The notes beneath the pieces are model-generated. The model had not been told where the DNA came from. It did not search any database and saw only the letters and a list, made by a program, of their open reading frames with translations. This document shows positions 22,653 to 30,390 of a stretch of DNA of 47,933 bases, piece after piece (within the stretch, counting starts at the first letter, position 1; the number at the start of each line of letters is the position of its first letter). The position numbers and the translations under genes were made by a program. Origin of the DNA: an uncultured Eubacteriales bacterium (lineage in GTDB: Bacteria; Bacillota; Clostridia; Christensenellales; Aristaeellaceae); contig CACWHI010000011.1 in assembly GCA_902760595.1 (NCBI GenBank), forward strand, positions 1-47,933, in the 5' to 3' direction.

Positions 22653-22934
22653 ATGATTTGTCCAAAATGCGGCAGTTCAAATGTAAATGTGCAGTCTGTT
22701 GAAACAGGCAGTGTCGGAGTGAGCAAAACCAGCATTGTAAAGAAGAGAAAAGGATTGCTCTATTGGCTATTCATCGGCTGGTGGATATGGATTTTTAAAA
22801 TCTTCCTGATCCCCTTTAAAATAGTCTTTGGAAGCAAGAAAAAGGTTGGTTCTGCTACTACTATCTCCGGAACAAAGAACGTTCTCTCTACAAGGGCCGT
22901 ATGTCAAAACTGCGGTCATTCGTGGAAACCTTAA
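22653..22934 (+). CDS. Membrane zinc-ribbon protein of unknown function
   Basis: A 93-residue protein. The N-terminal MICPKCGSSNVNV and C-terminal RAVCQNCGHSW give two CxxC pairs (Cys3/Cys6 and Cys84/Cys87), which could together bind one zinc. Between them residues ~34-60 form one long hydrophobic helix rich in Trp, Phe and Ile, flanked by Lys/Arg clusters. A split zinc ribbon across a membrane helix would need a hairpin-like or peripheral insertion. The ATG at 22653 follows GAGGGGGTCCTGAAC. It is divergent from the XRE regulator and probably controlled by it. Function is not known. Confidence 0.75.
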   Translation: MICPKCGSSNVNVQSVETGSVGVSKTSIVKKRKGLLYWLFIGWWIWIFKIFLIPFKIVFGSKKKVGSATTISGTKNVLSTRAVCQNCGHSWKP

Positions 22935-23215
22935 CTGTATTATTCATCACACAAAACGCCTCATCTAACAAAGGAAAGGCACAGCTAAGCATGTCATCCT
23001 GAACAGGGCGAGAGAAACAAGCCCGTCGTGAAGGATCTGTTCTGTTGTTCTACAGTCAATCAACATTAACGTATAATAGGGACTGTTGCAGATTGATGAT
23101 ACGTCTGCGATAGTCCCTCGCTTTTATACTCAATAAGATACAGGTCAAATGACAGCCTTAGCAACTGTCCATCGACAAAGTTGCCGTCATTCTGAACGGG
23201 CAGACTTAGAAATAC
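22935..23215. other. Intergenic region with TGTCATCC repeat and hairpin
   Basis: No gene is supported. It contains the TGTCATCCTGA-type repeat (22992-23038), an imperfect 15-bp hairpin (AGGGACT...AGTCCCT, 23078-23118) followed by CTTTTA, which could end rightward transcription, and a degenerate second repeat fragment near 23183 (GTCATTCTGAACGGGCAG). Confidence 0.55.
22992..23038 (+). repeat. TGTCATCCTGA...GAAGGATCT dispersed repeat, copy 1
   Basis: It starts TGTCATCCTGAACAGGGCGA and ends CGTGAAGGATCT. It is clearly related to the three copies at the right end of the window (47665, 47765 inverted, 47878). It lies at the right border of the AT-rich XRE islet. Confidence 0.75.
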
Positions 23216-23797
23216 TCATCGGCCTGAATGATGCCTTTTATAATTCATTGTCCTCATCTGATACATATCATATTCACGCACAAACAATTCCGGCTCGATC
23301 CCTTTAGAAAGGTAATCCGCCAGCAGAAACGCCGCGGCCCGGCTGTCGCTGCCGGCCTGGTGGTGGTCAAGGGGGATATCCAGCGCCTCGCACATGGTAT
23401 TCAGACGGTGGTCCGGCAGGCGCGGATAGAGCTTCCGGCCTATGCGCACCGTGCACATGTACGGGTATACCTCCCGGTGCGGGAGGCCGTAGTGCCGCAG
23501 GCAGGAAGCGAGCACGTGCATATCGAATACCGCGTTGTGCGCCACCAGCACGCAGCTGTCAAACAGCGGGCGTACATAAGCCCACAGGGTGGGAAAGGTC
23601 ATGGCCTCCCCCGCCGCCCGTGGCGTGATGCCGGTCAGGGCGATATTGAAGTCGTCAAACCAGGTCTCGGGGTTGACCAGCGTGGCATGGGTCCGCCGGA
23701 CCTCGCCGTTTTCCACCAGCGTCAGCCCGATGGCGCTCATGCGGTCGTTCCGGGCGTTCGGCGTCTCCACGTCGAAAACCAGGTATCGCTTCGTCAT
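23216..23797 (-). CDS. DnaQ-like 3'-5' exonuclease (DEDDh)
   Basis: A 193-residue exonuclease of the DnaQ/epsilon superfamily. Exo I is VFDVETPN (Asp9, Glu11), Exo II is HNAVFDMHVL (Asp), and Exo III is HHQAGSDSRAA (His and Asp), so the DEDDh set is complete. It may act in proofreading, repair or RNA processing; no DNA polymerase gene is nearby. The ATG at 23797 overlaps the TGA of the TRIC gene by 4 bp, so it is coupled to it. Confidence 0.88.
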   Translation of the reverse strand: MTKRYLVFDVETPNARNDRMSAIGLTLVENGEVRRTHATLVNPETWFDDFNIALTGITPRAAGEAMTFPTLWAYVRPLFDSCVLVAHNAVFDMHVLASCLRHYGLPHREVYPYMCTVRIGRKLYPRLPDHRLNTMCEALDIPLDHHQAGSDSRAAAFLLADYLSKGIEPELFVREYDMYQMRTMNYKRHHSGR

Positions 23798-24447
23798 AGG
23801 GGCTTGTCCGCGGGCGGATCGCCCTCCGCGTGGGGCAGGCTCCAGTGGTAGTGCGCGCTCAGCAGCCGGATGATCAGGATGACGGCAAAGCCCGTCAGCA
23901 TGGCCGCTGTCTGCCCGACGCGGGACCACAGCGCCGAGCAGAGCAGCGCCCCGGCCAGGGCCGCGCTGGCATATACGTGCTTTACGAAGATATAGGGCGT
24001 TTTACCGGCCATCATATCCCGCAGCACGCCGCCGCCCACGCCGGTGATGACGCCGACGAAGGTCAGCAGAAACAGGGATTCCGCGTGGCCGAGCAGATAG
24101 GCCACCTGCACCCCGCTCACCGTGAACAGCGCCAGGCCCAGGGAGTCCGAAAACTGCAGCAGCATGGTCGCGTGGCGGTGGTTGCCGGTCAGGAAGTGCC
24201 GGACCGGCTTCAGGAACACGATCAGCGAGACACCGATGGCCGTCAGGGCATAGACCGGCTCCCGGAAGGTGACGGGCGGGGTATTGCCCAGCACGAGATC
24301 GCGGATGACCCCGCCGCCCACCGCCGTGGTCAGGCCGAGAATGGTCACGCCGAACACGTCCATCCCCTTGCGGACCGCGATGACCGCGCCGGAGATCGCG
24401 AACGCGATGGTCCCGATCAGCTCCAGCGCCATGATCAGACTTGGCAT
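23794..24447 (-). CDS. TRIC-type cation channel family protein (UPF0126)
   Basis: A 217-residue membrane protein with about seven helices, made of two similar halves. Each half has a Gly-rich motif: GLTTAVGGGVIRDLVLGNTPP and GVITGVGGGVLRDMMAGKTPY, diagnostic for the UPF0126 / trimeric intracellular cation channel family. Prokaryotic members form K+-permeable trimers. The ATG lies 1 bp after the stop codon of the GTPase-nuclease gene (TGACATG), so the two are tightly coupled. Why a channel gene is coupled to a ribosome-acting factor is unclear. Confidence 0.9.
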   Translation of the reverse strand: MPSLIMALELIGTIAFAISGAVIAVRKGMDVFGVTILGLTTAVGGGVIRDLVLGNTPPVTFREPVYALTAIGVSLIVFLKPVRHFLTGNHRHATMLLQFSDSLGLALFTVSGVQVAYLLGHAESLFLLTFVGVITGVGGGVLRDMMAGKTPYIFVKHVYASAALAGALLCSALWSRVGQTAAMLTGFAVILIIRLLSAHYHWSLPHAEGDPPADKPL

Positions 24448-24448
24448 G

Positions 24449-27082
24449 TCAGGTCTCTCCCTTATCCGTTTTCTCTTTCAGGCGCTCCATCGCCGCGCGC
24501 ATGGCCTCCGAAACGGGATTCCCGTTCGCAAGAGCGGCGTGCCTGGCCAGGTAATCCTTGAGCTCGCCCTCCGCCTGCTCCACCTCGCGGCGGAATTCCC
24601 GGGCGGAGATGCGCAGCGCGCCGCTGGCCAGGATGATCAGCTGCTCCATCCCGTCCGAGGTCGCGACCCGCACGCGCTGCTTGTCCCGCAGCTGGTAGGC
24701 CGCCTTTTCGATGTAGGCGTCCGCCGTCTCCGCTTCACGGGTATACACGATGTCGATGTTCCCGCGCTTCTCCACGGAACCGCGGCCCCCGGCTACCCGG
24801 TAAGCGTCGAACACCAGGATCAGGTGCAGGCCGCGCATGCCGTTGAAGTCGCACATCAGCGCGATCAGCTGGTCACGCGCCGCGTCCAGGCTGTATGCCG
24901 CCAGCGCCTTCAGCTCATCCCAGGCGAAGATGATATTGTAGCCGTCCACCAGCAGATATTCTTCCGTCGGCTCCGGCACCGCTACTCGCTCCGGCAGGTT
25001 GGGAGCCGGCTTCCTGGGCAGGATCGAGCGGGGCTTGATCGGCCCGTAGGTACGCTCGAATATGCGCAGCAGCTCCTTGTCCTCCTCCAGACTGTCCCGC
25101 GGCAGCGCGCTGCGGACAGGCTTATCCGGCGCATCGTCCCCGGGTATGTCGTCCCGCTCCGTTCCGTTCTGCAGGTGCATATACTGCGCCGCCTCCCGCC
25201 AGGAGACCACAAATCCCGCGCCGTGGCTGCAGAATACGGAATCCGCCGGGTTGTCCGTATCCCGCTCCGGGTCATAGCCCGAGGCAGCGACCAGCGCCGC
25301 CTGATCCGCGCAGGGCTGGTAGCCGGCGTTTTCCAGGGCTACGCGCCCTTCGCCATGAGTATAGACCGCCACCTGCCGCGCGTAATGCCGCGCCTTGGCG
25401 ACGGGCGCCTGGCCGTCGACGACCGTCAGGCGGCTGTCGCTGTCCAGGATCTCCGCCGTGCCGCCCATCTGGTTCACATCGTTCAGGGCCCGCCCCACGC
25501 AGTCGTTGGGGACCTCCAGGCGGATATGGTACCAGGGCTCCAGCAGAACGTTCTGGGCCTGCATCAGTCCCTGGCGGATCGCGCGGTAGGTCGCCTGGCG
25601 GAAATCCCCGCCCTCCGTATGCTTGAGATGGGCCCTCCCCGCCGTCAGCACGACGCGCACGTCCGTGAGCGGCGCGCCGACCAGCACGCCGGCATGCACG
25701 CGCTCCATCACGTGGGTCAGGATCAGGCGCTGCCAGTTGAGCGCCAGGTCGTCCAGCGCGCATTCGCTGGCCGCCGTCACCCCGCTGCCGCGCGGGCCCG
25801 GCTCCAGCCGCAGATGCACCTCCGCGTAGTGACGCAGGGGCTCATAATGTCCCGCGCCCTCCACCGGAGCGGCGATGGTTTCGCGGTAGAGGACGCCGCC
25901 CTCGACAAACTCCACATCCAGCTGGTACCGGTCGTGGAGCTGGCGCGACAGGATCTCCAGCTGCACCTCGCCCATGATGCCCACCTGGATGCGGCGCAGC
26001 TGCCCGATCCAGGTCACCTGGAGCTCGGGATCCTCCTCCTCCAGCTCCCGGAAGCAGCGCAAGGCGCGCTGCTCGTCCGTGCCCGGCGCCAGGCGTACGC
26101 GGTAGCGCAGCACGGGGATCATGGAGGGCACAGAAGCCGATTCCCCTTCTCCCCAGGTCTGTCCCGCCTCCGTATGAACGGGGCCCAGCAGCGCCGCCAG
26201 CTCGCCGGCCGGCGCCTCCTCGACGGTTTCGAACTTCGCCCCGCTGTACAGGCGGATCTGGCTGATCTTTTCTCCCGCTTCGCCGGGCAGCAGGTCGCGC
26301 ACGCGCAGCCGCCCGCCCGTCACGCGGACAAAGGTCAGCCGCGCCCCGGAGGGATCGCGGGCGATCTTGTACACCCGTCCGGCCAGCTCCGGCGGATACG
26401 CGGGCACAGGCATCAGCCCGCTGATTCCGGCCAGCAGCGCCTCGACGCCCTCTCCGCGCAGCGCGGCGCCGAAATAGACGGGAAACACCTTTCTCTCCGC
26501 CACCAGCCGGCTGACCGTCGCGTCCGAAACGGTGCCCCGGGTCAGCTGCTCCTCCAGCGCCTGCTCGTCCGTCAGGGCGATATCCTCTCCCGCGGCGGGA
26601 TCGGACAGGTCGATGCAGGCGGCGCTGAGCTGCTCCCTGAGTTCCTTGAGCAGCCGCGTACGGTCCGCGCCGGGCTGGTCCATTTTATTGACGAATAAGA
26701 ACACCGGCACCGCGGCCTTATCCAGCAGCTTCCACAGGGTCCGCGTATGGCTCTGCACGCCGTCCGCCGAGCTGATGACCATGACGGCGGCGTCCATGAC
26801 GCTGATGGCGCGCTCCGTCTCGCCTGAAAAGTCCACGTGTCCCGGCGTGTCCAGCAGGATCAGCGGACGGCCCCGGAAGGAAATCCGCGCCTGCTTGGAG
26901 AATATGGTAATGCCCCGCTCCTTTTCCTGGATATCCGTATCCAGGTAGGCGTCGCCGTGATCCACGCGTCCCTTGCGGCGGATCGCGCCGGAGACATACA
27001 TCATTTCCTCCGAGAGCGTGGTTTTGCCCGCGTCAACGTGGGCGACCAGCCCGACGACCGCGGGCGGCATAGAGCCGGACAT
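24449..27082 (-). CDS. Tet(M)/EF-G-like ribosomal GTPase fused to a NYN (YacP/Rae1-like) nuclease domain
   Basis: An 877-residue fusion. Residues 1-~650 are a translational GTPase of the Tet(M)/EF-G type: G1 AHVDAGKTT, G2 in RGITIFSK, G3 DTPGHVDF, G4 NKMD, then beta-barrel and EF-G III/IV/V-like domains. Residues ~705-877 are a NYN/PIN-like domain related to YacP (Rae1): LLVDGYNIIFAW, LILVFDAYRV, ETADAYIEK and VATSDGMEQ. All four acidic clusters are kept, so it looks catalytically competent. Rae1 in Bacillus cuts mRNA in the ribosomal A site. The fusion suggests a factor that binds the ribosome through its GTPase and cleaves RNA there (inference). The ATG at 27082 follows AGGTGG at 9 nt. It is the first gene of an operon with TRIC and DnaQ-like genes. 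Confidence 0.88.
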   Translation of the reverse strand: MSGSMPPAVVGLVAHVDAGKTTLSEEMMYVSGAIRRKGRVDHGDAYLDTDIQEKERGITIFSKQARISFRGRPLILLDTPGHVDFSGETERAISVMDAAVMVISSADGVQSHTRTLWKLLDKAAVPVFLFVNKMDQPGADRTRLLKELREQLSAACIDLSDPAAGEDIALTDEQALEEQLTRGTVSDATVSRLVAERKVFPVYFGAALRGEGVEALLAGISGLMPVPAYPPELAGRVYKIARDPSGARLTFVRVTGGRLRVRDLLPGEAGEKISQIRLYSGAKFETVEEAPAGELAALLGPVHTEAGQTWGEGESASVPSMIPVLRYRVRLAPGTDEQRALRCFRELEEEDPELQVTWIGQLRRIQVGIMGEVQLEILSRQLHDRYQLDVEFVEGGVLYRETIAAPVEGAGHYEPLRHYAEVHLRLEPGPRGSGVTAASECALDDLALNWQRLILTHVMERVHAGVLVGAPLTDVRVVLTAGRAHLKHTEGGDFRQATYRAIRQGLMQAQNVLLEPWYHIRLEVPNDCVGRALNDVNQMGGTAEILDSDSRLTVVDGQAPVAKARHYARQVAVYTHGEGRVALENAGYQPCADQAALVAASGYDPERDTDNPADSVFCSHGAGFVVSWREAAQYMHLQNGTERDDIPGDDAPDKPVRSALPRDSLEEDKELLRIFERTYGPIKPRSILPRKPAPNLPERVAVPEPTEEYLLVDGYNIIFAWDELKALAAYSLDAARDQLIALMCDFNGMRGLHLILVFDAYRVAGGRGSVEKRGNIDIVYTREAETADAYIEKAAYQLRDKQRVRVATSDGMEQLIILASGALRISAREFRREVEQAEGELKDYLARHAALANGNPVSEAMRAAMERLKEKTDKGET

Positions 27083-27114
27083 ACGGGGCACCACCTTTCT
27101 GATCGGAGTAAGCT

Positions 27115-27840
27115 ATGCAGCAGCATTTGGGCGAATTATGCGAAAGAGCAGCCGGACGCCGCCAGCCGCTCTTCAGCCGTTTCCTGAACCTGAGCGAGCA
27201 GAAGGAAGCGGAAATCGCCGCGCAGAAGGCGCAGGCGGAGTATCTGTTATTCGGCGGCGCGGCAGACTGCGAGCGCCGCATGCTGGGCGCCGGCCAGGAA
27301 GCGCCGGAGCCCGGCGATTTCCCCATCGCCTGCCTGAAGGTCACCCGCCGCAGCGCCCATTACGGGGAGCCGCTGGAGCACCGCGCGGTCCTCGGCACCG
27401 TGATGGGCACCGGCATCGAGCGCGAGCTGGTGGGGGACATCGTGATCGTGGATGACGCCGCCTACGTGTTCTGCGTGAATACGATGGCGGACATGCTGTG
27501 CGCCGCCCTGACCCGCGTGGGCCGGACAGACACGGACTGCGAGATCGCCGAGCCGCCTGCCGCCGCCCTGCGGAAGCTGACGCCTGTGAAGATCCAGGCC
27601 GCCTCCCCGCGCGTGGACGCGGTGGCCGCGCACCTGTACAAGCTGTCCCGCGGGGACACGCTGGAGCTCATCCGCCAGGGCAAGGTTCAGGTGGACGACA
27701 TTCCCGTGACCAAGCCCGACCAGCCGCTGAAGCCCGGCCAGGTTCTCTCCGTCCGCGGCTACGGCCGTTCCCGCTACGAGGGGGAAGTGGGCGTCAGCAA
27801 GAAGGGCAAACTGTATCTGGAGCTGAGTGTGTACTCCTGA
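27115..27840 (+). CDS. ylmH: YlmH/RqcP2-like S4-domain RNA-binding protein
   Basis: A 241-residue protein. The middle part (FPIACLKVTRR, AVLGTVMGTGIERELVGDIVI) matches the YlmH core. An S4 domain follows from ~165 (SPRVDAVAAHLYKLSRGDTLELIRQGKVQVDDIPV) and ends VRGYGRSRYEGEVG. Length is close to the family's ~255. In Bacillus subtilis YlmH binds 50S-peptidyl-tRNA complexes and can act in ribosome-associated quality control. GGAGTAAGCT precedes the ATG. The gene is divergent from the GTPase-nuclease gene with only 32 bp between start codons. YlmH is usually in the division cluster next to divIVA; here it is not. Confidence 0.88.
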   Translation: MQQHLGELCERAAGRRQPLFSRFLNLSEQKEAEIAAQKAQAEYLLFGGAADCERRMLGAGQEAPEPGDFPIACLKVTRRSAHYGEPLEHRAVLGTVMGTGIERELVGDIVIVDDAAYVFCVNTMADMLCAALTRVGRTDTDCEIAEPPAAALRKLTPVKIQAASPRVDAVAAHLYKLSRGDTLELIRQGKVQVDDIPVTKPDQPLKPGQVLSVRGYGRSRYEGEVGVSKKGKLYLELSVYS

Positions 27841-27850
27841 CACCTGTCAA

Positions 27851-28014
27851 GTGATGAGTGAGGAGTGAGGAGTGAGGAGTTACGGATGAAACTGCGCCAC
27901 GCGCAGTTTCTTTTATTCTATCGCGAAGCGCCGCAGCGATTGAAGAAATCTCCGTAGCGAAGCGAAGGAGTTTCTTCTACAACTCCTCACTCCTCGCTCC
28001 TACCTCCTCACTTC

Positions 28015-28017
<3 letters not shown>
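27851..28017. repeat. Heptad-repeat intergenic element B
   Basis: Left arm: GTGATGA GTGAGGA GTGAGGA GTGAGGA (27851-27878), a 7-bp period. Right arm (27981-28017) is the inverse, with CTCCTCAC-type units. The core holds AAACTGCG/CGCAGTTT and GAAGCG-type hairpins. The right arm runs into the TAA stop of psuG (28015-28017). Confidence 0.8.
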
Positions 28018-28920
<903 letters not shown>

Positions 28921-28982
28921 GATTGCACCTCACATCGTGAATTGTTCTTTTTGCAGCGAAAATACCTGCGATTCATATATTA

Positions 28983-29114
28983 AGTAGAAAGTAGGAGTTA
29001 GGAAGTAGGAAGTAATGATCGTCATCTGCTGCGTTTCACTCATCCACCGCAAGAGATAAAGTAGAATTAACTCCTACTTCCTACTTCATCCTTCCTACTT
29101 TATCCCTTCCTACT
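28983..29114. repeat. Heptad-repeat intergenic element C
   Basis: Left arm GTAGAAA GTAGGAG TTAGGAA GTAGGAA (from 28985). Right arm (29067-29114) carries the inverse TTCCTAC-type units. Core motifs ATCCACCGC and AGTAGAATTA also occur in element D. The right arm abuts the TGA stop of the glycosylase gene (29114-29116). Confidence 0.8.
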
Positions 29115-29599
29115 CACTCTGCTTCAAGCGCTTTTCTCCACTCCTCCGTCAGCCTGTCCAGGCTCCAGGAGGCGTTGAGGGGACTGGTGGAGGGCAGGGT
29201 CACTGCCGGGATACCGGTCAGGGGCTCCTGATAGCGGTGATAGAGCTTCGCCGCCGTCTGTCCGTTGCAGAGCACGCGTCGGATCTCCGCCCGGTCCAGG
29301 ATGACCGAGAGGTCTGTAGGAACCGTGTTCGAAATGCTGCTGTCCCTCGAGCCCTCGATATCGCACTGTGCCGCCGCGTCCCACAGCGCCAGCTGATGAT
29401 CGATGAGCAGGCGCTTTTTTGCGGGGAGATCCGCCGGAACAGCCTCGCCGTACACCGCCGCGATCACCCGCCAGAAGCGGTTCTGAGGATGGCCGTAATA
29501 AAAGCCCTCCTCCCGGCTGCGCACCGACGGGAACGAGCCCAGGATCAGGACGCGGGAGCGATTGTCGAACACCGGCTCAAAGGGGTGAACGATCCTCAT
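29114..29599 (-). CDS. DNA-deoxyinosine (hypoxanthine/uracil) glycosylase
   Basis: A 161-residue member of the uracil-DNA-glycosylase superfamily, family 6 type. It removes deaminated bases, mainly hypoxanthine, from DNA. Motifs are ILGSFPSVRSREEGFYYGHPQNRFWR at residues ~19-44 and the late LPSTSPLNASWS, typical of the catalytic and base-flipping regions. Its ATG overlaps the TGA of the SpoU gene by 4 bp, so it is coupled. It adds to the repair theme of the segment (RecA, Mfd). Confidence 0.9.
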   Translation of the reverse strand: MRIVHPFEPVFDNRSRVLILGSFPSVRSREEGFYYGHPQNRFWRVIAAVYGEAVPADLPAKKRLLIDHQLALWDAAAQCDIEGSRDSSISNTVPTDLSVILDRAEIRRVLCNGQTAAKLYHRYQEPLTGIPAVTLPSTSPLNASWSLDRLTEEWRKALEAE

Positions 29600-30390
29600 C
29601 GTTCAAGCCTTCTGCGCAGGATATCGTACGCCATCACCGCGCAGGCCACCGCGGCGTTCAGGGATTCCGCCTGGCCGGGCATGGGCAGGCGCACCTTCTG
29701 CTGCGCCATGGCCGCCGTTTCCGGCGCCAGGCCCTGGCCCTCGTTTCCGATGAGCAGGCAGGTGCGCTCGGCGTCCGCGGGACGCTCGTAAAAGGGCGTC
29801 CCGTCCAGCGCCCCGGCCAGGAGCCGGTAATCCCGCGCCTTCAGCGCCTCCAGCGCGCCGTGAAAGTCCTCCGTGATCCACACCGGCACGCGGAAGACCG
29901 CGCCCATGGTCGCCCGGAGCGTTTTCGGGGCAAACACGTCCGCGCACTCCCGGCTCAGCAGCACGCCCGCGTTTCCGATGGCGTCCATGGTCCGCAGCAC
30001 CGTGCCCACGTTGCCGGGGTCCTGCACGTTTTCCAGCGCGATGACCAGCGGCAGGTCCGGCAGGCGGTCCGCCGCCGGCATCCGGCACACGCACAGTACG
30101 CCCTGGGGGGTACGGGTATCCGCGACCGCCTCCAGCGCGCGCTGGCTGAGGGCGTACACGGGAAGTCCGCCTGCCTCCGCCTGGTCCGTCAGGGCCCGGT
30201 AGCGCGCCAGCGCGTCCTCCGCGCAGAGCAGCGCGGTAGCGGCGCCGGCCTTCAGCGCCTCCTGCGCCATGTGCTCCCCCTCCGCGAGAAAGCCGCCGGC
30301 TTCCATCCGCGCTTTCCGGGAGCGGTTCAGCGTCCGCCAGCCCTGGACCATGGAATTGTGCGGGCTGGCGATAAGCGTCGGCGCGCTCAT
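29596..30390 (-). CDS. SpoU/TrmH-family RNA 2'-O-methyltransferase
   Basis: A 264-residue SPOUT enzyme, 23S rRNA 2'-O-methyltransferase type. The N-terminal substrate-binding part (NRSRKARMEAGGFLAEGEHMAQEAL) is followed by the SpoU catalytic core: ALENVQDPGNVGTVLRTMDAIG, CLLIGNEGQGL and LPMPGQAESLNAAVACAVMAYDILRR, which form the AdoMet trefoil knot. The target nucleotide is not predictable by eye (RlmB/TsnR-like). Both ends overlap neighbouring genes by ATGA. Confidence 0.92.
   Translation of the reverse strand: MSAPTLIASPHNSMVQGWRTLNRSRKARMEAGGFLAEGEHMAQEALKAGAATALLCAEDALARYRALTDQAEAGGLPVYALSQRALEAVADTRTPQGVLCVCRMPAADRLPDLPLVIALENVQDPGNVGTVLRTMDAIGNAGVLLSRECADVFAPKTLRATMGAVFRVPVWITEDFHGALEALKARDYRLLAGALDGTPFYERPADAERTCLLIGNEGQGLAPETAAMAQQKVRLPMPGQAESLNAAVACAVMAYDILRRRLER

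Noticed and set aside
24269-26698. 809-codon plus-strand open frame opposite the GTPase fusion
   Set aside because: Antisense shadow; the minus-strand gene has clear GTPase motifs.
24449-27082. Tetracycline-resistance gene (tetM) call
   Set aside because: The GTPase half is of that class, but the NYN fusion and housekeeping context make acquired resistance unlikely; no resistance claim is made.
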